Source: Chitinophagaceae bacterium
GTDB lineage: Bacteria; Bacteroidota; Bacteroidia; Chitinophagales; Chitinophagaceae
Assembly (NCBI GenBank): GCA_025924755.1
Contig: JAICHT010000076.1
Span: 1 to 13,232, forward strand
DNA length: 13,232 bases
Direction of reading: 5' to 3'
Made by a program: the position numbers and the translations under genes. This document shows, piece by piece, positions 1 to 7,972 of the stretch. The notes beneath the pieces are model-generated. The model saw nothing but the letters and a program-made list of their open reading frames with translations, was not told the DNA's origin and did not search any database. Within the stretch, counting starts at the first letter, position 1; each line of letters starts with the position of its first letter.

Positions 1-2097
1 AAGGAAGGATATGGCAATGATGATATTGAAAATATTAAACGACTTCGCGAAGTATATGAAAGCAAATCTATGCAAAGCGATGTATTACATCATGCCGAAC
101 GACTGGAAGGCTCCGTGCGCAATACTGGCGTACATGCAGCGGGTATCATTATAGCGCCAAAAGATTTAACCGAACTGATTCCCATCTTTACTTCAAAAGA
201 TACTACTCTTTGTATCACCCAAATTGAAGGCAGTATTATTGAAGATTCCGGCGTTATCAAGATGGACTTTTTAGGATTAAAAACCCTCACCATCCTAAAA
301 AATGCGCTGGAGCTCATCAGGCAAAATCATGGCGTAGAAGTAAATATAGACGACCTGCCGCTGGACGATGCGAAAACCTTTGAACTATATCAGCGGGCAG
401 ATACGATTGGCACGTTCCAGTTTGAAAGTCCGGGTATGCAGAAATACCTGAGAGAACTGAAGTCAGACAAATTTGCCGACCTAATTGCGATGAATGCCTT
501 GTATCGCCCCGGTCCTATGGCGTATATACCCAAATATGTAGACCGGAAACATGGCCGCGAAGAAGTAAGCTACGACCTGCCGGAAATGGCCGAATACCTG
601 GAAGAAACCTATGGCATTACGGTATACAAGGAGCAGGTGATGTTACTGGCGCAAAAGCTTTCCACCTTCAGTAAAGGCGATGCCGATGTGCTGCGAAAAG
701 CGATGGGTAAAAAAGACCGGAAGACGCTGGATAAAATGAAGAGCAAATTCATTGAAGGCGCTATATCAAAAGGTCACCCCAAAGACAAGCTTGAAAAAAT
801 CTGGACAGACTGGGAAGCGTTTGCCCAATATGCATTCAATAAATCGCATTCTACCTGTTATGCCTATGTAGCCTATCAAACTGCTTATTTAAAAGCCCAC
901 TACCCTGCCGAATACATGGCTGCGGTATTGAACAACGCGGGAAATATTGAAAAGCTGACGTTCTTTATGGAAGAGTGCAAAAAAATGGGTATTAAAGTTT
1001 TGGGGCCCGATATCAATGAATCCTTAAAAGGCTTTGCTGTAAACAAAGCGGGCGAAATTCGTTTTGGCTTGGGCGGTTTAAAAGGCGTGGGTGAAGCAGC
1101 GGTTGAAAGTATTATTGAGGAACGAAAAACAAACGGCGATTTCTCTACTATTTTTGATTTTATCAAGCGTATCAACCAACGCACCGTCAATAAAAAAACA
1201 TTGGAAAGCCTGGTATATGCCGGTGGTTTTGATTGCTTTACCGAGTTGCATCGTGCCCAATACTTTTGTGTGCCGGAAGGTGAAACAGTATGTGGATTGG
1301 AGAAAATTGTGAAATATGGAAACATTGTGCAAACCCAAAGTGTACAAACTTCCAATACGCTGTTTGGAGACCTGCCGATGGTATTGGATGTTAAGACCCC
1401 CCATATTCAGCCTTGCCCACATTGGCCATTAACTGAACAACTGGATCACGAAAAACAGGTAACCGGCATCTATTTAAGTGGCCATCCTTTGGATCATTAT
1501 AAATTTGAATTTAACCATTATGGAGTAACGCCGGTTGGTGAGTTTAATGAGGTTAAAGATTCGCAAATGCTACAGCAAGCCAATGCTAATAAAACCTTTA
1601 AGCTTTTATGTTTGGTAGCGGAAGCCAATCATCGCTTATCAAGGCAAGGAAACAAATTCGGGACGTTTGTGGTGGAAGACTATACGGCTAAAACAGAACT
1701 GGTTTTGTTTGGCGATGATTACGTACGCTACCATCACTATTTAGAACTGGGTTCTGCAGTGTTGATATGCGGATGTTTCAAGCAGCGCATGTATAAAAAC
1801 GAATTTGAATTTAGAGTATCCAGTATTATGCTGGTAGAAAATATAAAGCGTCAATTAACCAAACAATTGCAACTGGCGGTAGATGTACGTAATATACAAA
1901 AAGGAATGATTGAGTTTTTGGAAGAGAATTTAAAAAAACATCCGGGTGGTGCCACGTTAAAAGTGGTAGTATCAGAACCGAAAGAAAATTTATTGGTGAA
2001 CCTTGTAACCATAAACAATGGCTTGGAGGTAAATGACGACCTCATCAATTTTTTAGCTCAGCAACCCGAAATTGAAGTACAGGTAGCAACAGCTTAA
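1..2097 (+). CDS. dnaE: DNA polymerase III subunit alpha, C-terminal part (5' end outside window)
   Basis: Catalytic alpha subunit of the replicative DNA polymerase. The frame is open from base 1, so the gene begins upstream; 698 residues are visible, and the PHP domain and first two catalytic aspartates are missing only because of the window edge. Numbering from base 1, the family motif GVIKMDFLGLKTL carries the third catalytic Asp at residue 89 (bases 265-267), equivalent to E. coli D555. Next come TFQFESPGMQ and NALYRPGP (fingers), VYKEQVMLLAQ, and FNKSHS with AYVAYQTAYLKAHYP at about 279-305. A helix-hairpin-helix region follows at about 335-375 (FGLGGLKGVGEAA). An OB-fold lies at about 533-613 (LLCLVAEAN, then FGTFVVEDYT). 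The remaining tail of about 80 residues should hold clamp-loader-binding elements. No internal stop or frameshift is seen. It could only be confused with PolC or DnaE2, and the domain order fits DnaE. Confidence 0.97.
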   Translation, partial: KEGYGNDDIENIKRLREVYESKSMQSDVLHHAERLEGSVRNTGVHAAGIIIAPKDLTELIPIFTSKDTTLCITQIEGSIIEDSGVIKMDFLGLKTLTILKNALELIRQNHGVEVNIDDLPLDDAKTFELYQRADTIGTFQFESPGMQKYLRELKSDKFADLIAMNALYRPGPMAYIPKYVDRKHGREEVSYDLPEMAEYLEETYGITVYKEQVMLLAQKLSTFSKGDADVLRKAMGKKDRKTLDKMKSKFIEGAISKGHPKDKLEKIWTDWEAFAQYAFNKSHSTCYAYVAYQTAYLKAHYPAEYMAAVLNNAGNIEKLTFFMEECKKMGIKVLGPDINESLKGFAVNKAGEIRFGLGGLKGVGEAAVESIIEERKTNGDFSTIFDFIKRINQRTVNKKTLESLVYAGGFDCFTELHRAQYFCVPEGETVCGLEKIVKYGNIVQTQSVQTSNTLFGDLPMVLDVKTPHIQPCPHWPLTEQLDHEKQVTGIYLSGHPLDHYKFEFNHYGVTPVGEFNEVKDSQMLQQANANKTFKLLCLVAEANHRLSRQGNKFGTFVVEDYTAKTELVLFGDDYVRYHHYLELGSAVLICGCFKQRMYKNEFEFRVSSIMLVENIKRQLTKQLQLAVDVRNIQKGMIEFLEENLKKHPGGATLKVVVSEPKENLLVNLVTINNGLEVNDDLINFLAQQPEIEVQVATA

Positions 2098-2122
2098 TAT
2101 GGCAAACCTGCAAATCTGACAA

Positions 2123-2154
2123 TTTTGCCGGTAAAAAGGTTGGAGTTAAATTTG
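2123..2154 (+). promoter_or_regulatory. Predicted Bacteroidota-type promoter for trxA
   Basis: TTTTG at 2123-2127 supplies the -33 TTG (2125-2127). After a spacer of exactly 19 bases comes TAAATTTG at 2147-2154, a full match to the -7 consensus TAnnTTTG of the primary sigma factor in Bacteroidota. Transcription would begin near 2160, giving a leader of about 30 bases before the trxA ATG at 2192. The leader is AT-rich with no Shine-Dalgarno, which is normal in this phylum. Prediction from sequence only. Confidence 0.75.
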
Positions 2155-2191
2155 CAACAGTTACATTCATTGACTTAAAAATAGTTTTATC

Positions 2192-2512
2192 ATGGCAAAA
2201 GCATTCACAGATTCAAACTTTCAGAACGAAGTATTAACTTCTGATAAGCTTACAGTAATAGATTTTTGGGCAGAATGGTGTGGCCCTTGCAGAGCAATAG
2301 GACCCGTTATTGAAGAGCTTTCTAAAGATTATGACGGCAAAGTAAATATAGGTAAAGTAAACGTTGATGAAAATCCTCAACTAAGCATGAACTACGGCAT
2401 TACCAGCATACCCGCTATATTGTTTGTAAAGAACGGACAGGTGGTAGATAAATTAGTAGGTGCTCAGCCTAAATCAAACTTTGTTAAAAAAATTGAAGCT
2501 CATTTGTCGTAA
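2192..2512 (+). CDS. trxA: Thioredoxin
   Basis: Small cytoplasmic disulfide reductase of 106 residues, the usual length for single-domain thioredoxin. It reduces protein disulfides (for example in ribonucleotide reductase and peroxiredoxins) and is recycled by thioredoxin reductase with NADPH. The active site WCGPC is at residues 29-33 (C30 and C33), preceded by the buried-acid segment VIDFWAEW. The cis-proline loop TSIP has P74, and the glycine-rich end segment VGAQPKSNF is present. There is no signal peptide or transmembrane segment, so it is not a periplasmic DsbA- or TlpA-type protein. It has its own promoter in the 94-base gap after dnaE and is followed by a strong hairpin terminator, so it is probably monocistronic. 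The ATG start is the only sensible one, since the fold begins within the first ten residues. Confidence 0.96.
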   Translation: MAKAFTDSNFQNEVLTSDKLTVIDFWAEWCGPCRAIGPVIEELSKDYDGKVNIGKVNVDENPQLSMNYGITSIPAILFVKNGQVVDKLVGAQPKSNFVKKIEAHLS

Positions 2513-2530
2513 TACAGATGGCGTAGCATT

Positions 2531-2560
2531 AAAAAAGCAGGCAATTTGCCTGCTTTTTTA
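2531..2560. terminator. Bidirectional intrinsic terminator between trxA and the nucleoside transporter
   Basis: The stem GCAGGCA (2537-2543), loop ATT and TGCCTGC (2547-2553) is flanked by six A's on the left and six T's on the right, which extend the pairing to 13 base pairs. It ends in a T-rich tract on either strand. It lies 18 bases past the trxA stop and 9 bases past the stop of the convergent transporter gene, so it can serve both. Confidence 0.9.
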
Positions 2561-2569
2561 TTTTTAATA

Positions 2570-3838
2570 TCAACCCAGCAAAATTCCTGCAATAGTAGCA
2601 GAGAGATAAGAAGCCAATGTACCGCAAAGCAAGGCTTTAAGCCCCAAGCGTGCAAGGTCGGCTCTGCGCTCCGGCGCTAATGCGCCAATACCGCCTATCT
2701 GCATACCCACAGAACTGAAATTTGCAAAACCGCAAATGGCTATACTTACTATCAGCAATCCCTTACTGGTTACAATAGGAATAGCTTTGCTTGTTAAATT
2801 TTTAAACGCCACAAACTCATTAATAGAAAGCTTTTGTCCCAATAAAGTTGCTACCCCGTTTACGTCGGCATTCGGTACACCCATAGACCAGGCAATAGGA
2901 TAAAATATTTTACCAAAAATCCAGTCTAGGCTCAAATTAAACTGAGGACTGAAAATGTGACCTATTTTTATTAAAAGGTAATCAATACACGCAATCAGGG
3001 CAATAAAGCCTATAAGCATGGCTATTACATTCATGGCTATTTTAAATCCCTCACCGGCTCCATGAGATATAGCATCAATCAAATTGGTATGGTGTGTTTT
3101 TACTTTCAGCTTAACGCTTCCCATGGTTTGACTTTCAACCGTTTCGGGCCATACAATCTTTGATATGACCAATGAACCCGGAGCCGCCATTAAGCTAGCA
3201 GCCAATAGTTTGGGTGCCAGGTCCAATCCTGCGGCAGCACCCATATTCACATATACTATCAGGATGCCGCCAGCAATACAAGCCAAACTTCCGCTCATGC
3301 TTGCCAGCAACTCACTCATCGTCATGCCAGCCAAATAAGGCTGAATCATTACTTGCGCTTCTACCTGTCCTACAAAAGCACTGGCCACATTACTCAGGGC
3401 TTCTGCGCCGCTTACATGCATCACCCAGTTCATGGCTTTTGCAATAATGCTTACAATCCATTGCATCACTCCAAAATAATATAAGATAGAAACCAATACT
3501 ACCACCAAAATAATAGTGGCCGTTACATTAAAGGCAAACACAAAGCCCCCCGATGCATAGTCTACAAAAGTACCCGGAACGGCAGCCGCTGCACCGATGC
3601 CGCCATATACAAAGGCAGCGCCCTGGCGGGCAAAACCTTCAATTTTTTCCATACCATGTCCCAGCTTTTGAAAAAAGGCCGTAACTGGTGGGATTTTTAG
3701 AACCAACAACGCAATTATTAATTGTAAAAACATGCCACTGGCCACCAGACGGTAATTAATTTTCTTTTTGTTGTTGGAAGCCAGGTAAGCAATTCCTAAA
3801 ATAAGAACCACACCGATAAGACCTTGAAATCGCTGCAT
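2570..3838 (-). CDS. Concentrative nucleoside transporter (CNT/NupC family)
   Basis: Inner-membrane, cation-coupled nucleoside importer of 422 residues, the usual CNT size. I chose the ATG at 3838 (MQRFQGLIGVVLILG). The frame stays open to 4006, but that 56-residue extension has no family resemblance and would overlap the divergent protease gene. Many hydrophobic helices are visible. The first re-entrant hairpin has FVGQVEAQ at 155-162, then SELLAS and SLACIAGGI. The second half has LSINEFVAF (E341) and FANFSSVGMQIGGIG (N373, S376). These align at a constant offset with binding residues of the Vibrio cholerae CNT (E332, N368, S371). The usual GQTEAP reads GQVEAQ here, so the exact substrate and cation coupling are uncertain. 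It is convergent with trxA and head-to-head with the metalloprotease. No convincing promoter was found; a 7/8 box TAAATTTA at 3886-3893 lacks a well-spaced TTG. Confidence 0.92.
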   Translation of the reverse strand: MQRFQGLIGVVLILGIAYLASNNKKKINYRLVASGMFLQLIIALLVLKIPPVTAFFQKLGHGMEKIEGFARQGAAFVYGGIGAAAAVPGTFVDYASGGFVFAFNVTATIILVVVLVSILYYFGVMQWIVSIIAKAMNWVMHVSGAEALSNVASAFVGQVEAQVMIQPYLAGMTMSELLASMSGSLACIAGGILIVYVNMGAAAGLDLAPKLLAASLMAAPGSLVISKIVWPETVESQTMGSVKLKVKTHHTNLIDAISHGAGEGFKIAMNVIAMLIGFIALIACIDYLLIKIGHIFSPQFNLSLDWIFGKIFYPIAWSMGVPNADVNGVATLLGQKLSINEFVAFKNLTSKAIPIVTSKGLLIVSIAICGFANFSSVGMQIGGIGALAPERRADLARLGLKALLCGTLASYLSATIAGILLG

Positions 3839-3926
3839 CAATAGTAGTTTATGTAAACAGTTGGTAAAAGAAGTTGGGAAGATAATAAATTTAAAACATT
3901 GAAAAGATAAGATAAAAGAACAGCTA

Positions 3927-6245
3927 TTGAACGGAACTCTTGTGCCCTCTAATAAAAAATGGCAACATGCTTTTAATAATAAAATTTCAGCTATTATTGT
4001 AACCATATCACAAATACCTGTTTTGAAAAGCCTGCCTTACATCTCTCTTATATGTTTAATATTCTCTTGCTCTTATCAGCAGCTTTTTGCACAAACGCAT
4101 GGGACTAAAAAACCCATTCGATGCGGCACTACTGCCTATTATCAACGGCTTTTTACCGATCCTGTTTTTAAGCAAAAGTTTGAGCAAAATCAACGGAATA
4201 TTACAAAAAAAGCCGCTGCTGACCGTGAGCTGCATATGGATTTTTTGAGCGATACCATTCCCGTTGTAGTGCATGTATTGGTGGATAGTTCTTTACAATT
4301 GTTAGTAACCGATGCCATTATTCAATCACAAGTAGATGTATTGAACGAAGATTACCAGGGCATCAACGTAGATTCCAGCCGCATACCTCCCGCATTTAAG
4401 CCATTCTTTGGCAAAAGCAATTTGCACTTTCAATTGACCCGTACCAATCCTTATGGCGAACCCACCACTGGTATTTCGCGAATGCCTTCGAATATTACTT
4501 ATGGATTAAACACATTGGACAGTGCCAAACAAAGTTATACCGGCGGCGAAGATGCCTGGGATCCAAACCGCTATTTAAATATTTGGGTGGTGAATTTTGG
4601 CAAATCGGGACTGCTGGGCGTATCGGTATATCCCGGCGATCCAAGACCTTTAAATGTTCATGGCTTTATATGCGATTACCGGGCCTTTGGCCGTGGCGCT
4701 GCTTATTTGGATTCATCTTATAATGGAGGTAAAACCACTACGCATGAACTGGGGCACTTTTTTAATTTATACCATATATGGGGTGATGATGGCGGCGCTT
4801 GCACCGGCACCGATTTTCCAAAAGATTCTACAGATGATGATACGCCCAACCAGGCCGACAACACATATGGCAACCCAGACTCAACCGATGTAGGTAGGAT
4901 AATTACCGATGCCTGCTCTCCTGCTCCGCCAGGAATTATGTATCAAAACTATATGGATTATACGGACGATATCGATCTGGTAATGTTTACACAGGGTCAG
5001 CAAAAGCGTATGGAAACGTCACTTACAGCCTCGCCCGACAGGCTGCAACTGTTAAATTCCACTACTTACCAGCCTGCGGCAGTTTATACGCGAGATGCAC
5101 GTATCTGGCAAATCCTCAATCCCACTCCTTTTACTAACTGTGGTGCAATTACACCCAAAATCATTTTACGAAACAGCGGAACCGAAAAGCTTACAACTGT
5201 AAAAATCGTGTCTATATTAAATGGCAATACTCCCATAGTTTATAACTGGACGGGGAGTTTATCTTCCTACACTTCCACCATACTCAATTTGCCTTCTATT
5301 ACAGCACCGGAAGGAAAAAACATATTGAAGATTTATACAGTAGCGCCAAATAACTTAGCAGATCAAAATACTGCGAACGACACCGCAACAGCATCCTTTA
5401 CCATATTACCTGTTCAAACACTTAACGGAACTGTAATAGAAGGATTTGATAGGCCTGATTTTCCACCGCCTGGTTGGCAGGTCAATAATCCAGACAAGGA
5501 TACCACATGGAGTTGGAATGCAACTATTGGAAATAAACACCCCGGATCGGCCTGGTTTAATGACTGGAATAATCCTACCAATTACCGGTATGATGATTTA
5601 ATCACTCCAACTTATTCATACAATAATACCGATTCAGTTTTTTTGAAATTTAATCTTGCTGCCGCTACATATAGTGATCCTAATACCACCACTATACCTA
5701 TAGATACTTTGACTGTTTTACTATCAAAAGACTGCGGCAACACCTTTACTACGATCTACAAAAAATGGGGCGCTGCATTGCAAACGACCGTAAACCCGGA
5801 CCAGGCGTTAATGGATGAATTTTTCCCTTCTTCATCGCAATGGCGCAGGGATTCTGTGAACCTGGGCGCTTACCTTAATACTACCGAAGCACAGGTACGA
5901 CTGGCTTTTCGCTTTAGCGGCAATAATGAAAATAATTTATTTATTGATGATGTAACGCTCAATACTATCGTACTACCAACTGCTTTAAAACAACAAGGTT
6001 TTTTATTATTGCCAACTGTTTTTAGTACGCAGTTTGGTATCTGGCATTACCAGCAGCCCACTACTCTTAAATATATTACAATATTCAACGCAATGGGACA
6101 AATGGTGTGGCAAAAGCAGTTTAATGGAAATGCAGATAAATTTATTACAGTAAATTTGTCCCGCCAATCGGCAGGCGTCTACTTTGTAAAATTAGGATAT
6201 AACGATGCCCGCCGCAATGTAACCCAACGAATTATAAAGTATTAA
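3927..6245 (+). CDS. Secreted M43-type (cytophagalysin/pappalysin-like) metalloprotease with T9SS sorting domain
   Basis: Predicted extracellular zinc endopeptidase of 772 residues from the ATG at 3927. A signal peptide is clear (KSLPYISLICLIFSCSYQQLFAQ split around residues 34-56), but it starts 33 residues in. A TTG at 4023 would give a normal signal peptide beginning (M)KSLPYIS, so the true start may be there. After a short pro-region (C66) comes the catalytic domain, about 107-375. The zinc motif HELGHFFNLYH is at 273-283 (H273, H277 and H283 ligands, E274 base) and the Met-turn NYMDY contains M343. C292 and C330 probably form the family disulfide. Then follow a CARDB-like Ig segment (about 390-495), a cleaved-adhesin/choice-of-anchor J-like domain (about 503-680, from EGFDRPDFPPPGW), and a C-terminal beta domain (about 690-772, ending SAGVYFVKL and RIIKY) typical of type A T9SS sorting signals. 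The stop codon touches mqnE. Confidence 0.9.
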   Translation: MNGTLVPSNKKWQHAFNNKISAIIVTISQIPVLKSLPYISLICLIFSCSYQQLFAQTHGTKKPIRCGTTAYYQRLFTDPVFKQKFEQNQRNITKKAAADRELHMDFLSDTIPVVVHVLVDSSLQLLVTDAIIQSQVDVLNEDYQGINVDSSRIPPAFKPFFGKSNLHFQLTRTNPYGEPTTGISRMPSNITYGLNTLDSAKQSYTGGEDAWDPNRYLNIWVVNFGKSGLLGVSVYPGDPRPLNVHGFICDYRAFGRGAAYLDSSYNGGKTTTHELGHFFNLYHIWGDDGGACTGTDFPKDSTDDDTPNQADNTYGNPDSTDVGRIITDACSPAPPGIMYQNYMDYTDDIDLVMFTQGQQKRMETSLTASPDRLQLLNSTTYQPAAVYTRDARIWQILNPTPFTNCGAITPKIILRNSGTEKLTTVKIVSILNGNTPIVYNWTGSLSSYTSTILNLPSITAPEGKNILKIYTVAPNNLADQNTANDTATASFTILPVQTLNGTVIEGFDRPDFPPPGWQVNNPDKDTTWSWNATIGNKHPGSAWFNDWNNPTNYRYDDLITPTYSYNNTDSVFLKFNLAAATYSDPNTTTIPIDTLTVLLSKDCGNTFTTIYKKWGAALQTTVNPDQALMDEFFPSSSQWRRDSVNLGAYLNTTEAQVRLAFRFSGNNENNLFIDDVTLNTIVLPTALKQQGFLLLPTVFSTQFGIWHYQQPTTLKYITIFNAMGQMVWQKQFNGNADKFITVNLSRQSAGVYFVKLGYNDARRNVTQRIIKY

Positions 6246-7370
6246 ATGAGCAAAGCATCTGTTGAAGCACTTATCCAATATCAACCCCAGTCCTTACAGC
6301 AAATAGGCCATAAAGTTTTAAATGAAACCCGCTTATCGGATAAAGACGGCCTTGCACTTTTTGAACAGGGAAGCCTTGCATACGTAGGCGCTTTAGCCAA
6401 TTATGTACGGGAAAACCGGCACGGCGATAAAACGTATTTCAACCGTAATTTTCATATTGAGCCTACCAATGTCTGTGTATTTACCTGCCAGTTTTGTTCT
6501 TATTCCCGCTTGTATGCGCACCGGGAGGAAGGATGGGAACTAAGTATGGATGATATGATGAATATTGTAAAGAAATACGATAACCGTCCGGAAACCGAAG
6601 TGCATATTGTGGGCGGCGTGCATCCGAAAATGAACCTTAGTTATTTTGCAGAATTATTGAGCAAGATCAGGCAACACCGTCCCGACCTGCATATAAAAGG
6701 CTTTACGGCTGTCGAACTGGATTATATGTTTCGGAAGGCAAAGGTTTCGGCAGATGAAGGTGTTCAGATATTACATGAAGCCGGCCTGGATTCTATACCT
6801 GGCGGTGGCGCAGAAATTTTTCATCCAGAGATCAGAAAGCAAATATGCGAGGATAAAGTAGACGCGGAAGGTTGGCTGCGCATACACGAAGCAGTTCATA
6901 ATGCAGGCATGCACAGCAATGCCACTATGTTGTTTGGCCATATCGAAAACTATAGCCATCGTATAGATCATATGCGTCAATTAAGAGAGCTGCAAGACAA
7001 AACCGGTGGCTTCAATACCTTTATCCCACTTAAGTTTCGCAACAAAGGCAATGATATGAGCCACGTGGCAGAAACCAGTGTTGCAGAAGATTTGAAGGTA
7101 TATGCAGTTGCTCGTTTATACCTCGATAACTTTCCTCATATTAAAGCCTACTGGCCAATGCTTGGTCGTAAAAACGCCCAACTTTCTCTTGCTTTTGGCG
7201 TAGATGATATTGATGGTACAATAGACGACAGCACAAAAATTTATTCCATGGCTGGTGCAGAAGAACAAAGTCCTGCTATGAGCACTGAAGAAATTGTAAT
7301 GCTAATAAAACAAGTGGGTAGGGAGCCGGTAGAACGCGATACTTTGTACAATGTGCTTCAGGAATATTGA
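6246..7370 (+). CDS. mqnE: Aminofutalosine synthase (radical SAM)
   Basis: Radical SAM enzyme of the futalosine route to menaquinone. It joins a SAM-derived adenosyl radical to 3-[(1-carboxyvinyl)oxy]benzoate to give aminofutalosine. It has 374 residues, normal for the family. The 4Fe-4S site is CVFTCQFC (C77, C81, C84), preceded by FHIEPTNVC. Other family stretches are EVHIVGGVHPKMN (118-130), IKGFTAVELDY (150-160), DSIPGGGAEIF (182-192), ATMLFGHIE and FIPLKFRNKGN. GAEIF together with FTAVEL points to MqnE rather than its paralogue MqnC. The ATG directly follows the TAA of the metalloprotease with no spacer, so it is almost certainly cotranscribed with it, and translational coupling is possible. 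No separate promoter was recognised. A UbiD-family decarboxylase for a later step lies about 1.6 kb downstream on the other strand. Cytoplasmic. Confidence 0.95.
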   Translation: MSKASVEALIQYQPQSLQQIGHKVLNETRLSDKDGLALFEQGSLAYVGALANYVRENRHGDKTYFNRNFHIEPTNVCVFTCQFCSYSRLYAHREEGWELSMDDMMNIVKKYDNRPETEVHIVGGVHPKMNLSYFAELLSKIRQHRPDLHIKGFTAVELDYMFRKAKVSADEGVQILHEAGLDSIPGGGAEIFHPEIRKQICEDKVDAEGWLRIHEAVHNAGMHSNATMLFGHIENYSHRIDHMRQLRELQDKTGGFNTFIPLKFRNKGNDMSHVAETSVAEDLKVYAVARLYLDNFPHIKAYWPMLGRKNAQLSLAFGVDDIDGTIDDSTKIYSMAGAEEQSPAMSTEEIVMLIKQVGREPVERDTLYNVLQEY

Positions 7371-7495
7371 TGAATGCAGTGTTCAAATACAATAATGTAC
7401 TCAGCTTTCGTGCTAATATGAAGCTTTTTTGTGTTGCACTCTTGTACGTCTATTAATTCTATTCCGCTTATCTTAGCGGCGCAAAACAAAGCAAT

Positions 7496-7912
7496 ATGAC
7501 CAACAGAACATTTACGATGATTAAGCCCGATGCCATGAAGAACGGGCATGCAGGAGCAATACTTAACCAGATTATTAAAGCCGGCTTTAGAATAGTGGCT
7601 TTAAAACAAACGAAATTGAGTACAGATAATGCCGGAGAGTTTTACGCGGTGCATAAAGAGCGGCCTTTTTATACAGAGCTGGTTCAATTTATGAGCAGCG
7701 GAATTATCATAGCAGCTATATTAGAAAAAGACAATGCAGTAGCCGATTTTCGTAAACTGATTGGTGCCACCAACCCGGCACAGGCAGAGGAAGGAACTAT
7801 ACGGAAACTATATGCTACTTCTTTAGGTGAAAATGCAGTGCACGGCAGCGATAGTGATGAAAACGCAGAAATAGAAGGCAACTTCTTTTTTTCAGGGTTA
7901 GAAAAATTCTAA
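7496..7912 (+). CDS. ndk: Nucleoside diphosphate kinase
   Basis: Transfers the gamma phosphate of ATP to nucleoside diphosphates through a phosphohistidine intermediate, balancing the NTP and dNTP pools. It has 138 residues, a full-length small bacterial enzyme. The N-terminal FTMIKPDAMKNG holds the conserved Lys (K10). HKERPFYTELVQFMSSG is at 53-69. LIGATNPAQAEEGTIRKLYA (88-107) is the nucleotide-binding part, and ENAVHGSDS carries the catalytic His at 116. The C-terminus ends in FFSGLEKF. The gap to mqnE is 125 bases. It contains a weak -7-like box TATCTTAG at 7469-7476, but the nearest TTG is 24 bases away, so whether ndk has its own promoter or follows mqnE is open. A strong terminator follows one base after the stop. 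Confidence 0.96.
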   Translation: MTNRTFTMIKPDAMKNGHAGAILNQIIKAGFRIVALKQTKLSTDNAGEFYAVHKERPFYTELVQFMSSGIIIAAILEKDNAVADFRKLIGATNPAQAEEGTIRKLYATSLGENAVHGSDSDENAEIEGNFFFSGLEKF

Positions 7913-7913
7913 T

Positions 7914-7941
7914 AAAAGCCGGTTACAAACCGGCTTTTTTA
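7914..7941. terminator. Intrinsic terminator between ndk and the TraB-family gene
   Basis: A perfect 11-bp stem, AAAAGCCGGTT (7914-7924) with loop ACA and AACCGGCTTTT (7928-7938), is followed by further T's to 7940. It begins immediately after the ndk TAA. On the minus strand the leading A's become a T-run, so it can also stop transcription of the convergent gene ending at 7973. Confidence 0.92.
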
Positions 7942-7972
7942 TTCAGCTTACCAGAAGCTCATATCAGTAGCA

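Noticed and set aside
900..1422. Two minus-strand frames of 151 and 114 codons inside dnaE
   Set aside because: They are antisense to strongly conserved DnaE codons and their translations look like random composition.
3839..4006. 56-residue N-terminal extension of the nucleoside transporter frame (start at 4006)
   Set aside because: The extension is rich in Cys and Phe with no CNT similarity and would overlap the divergent protease gene; the ATG at 3838 begins a normal first transmembrane helix.
7442..7476. Promoter for ndk (TTG at 7442, TATCTTAG at 7469-7476)
   Set aside because: The spacer is 24 bases and the -7 box misses a key T, so I do not list it as a feature.
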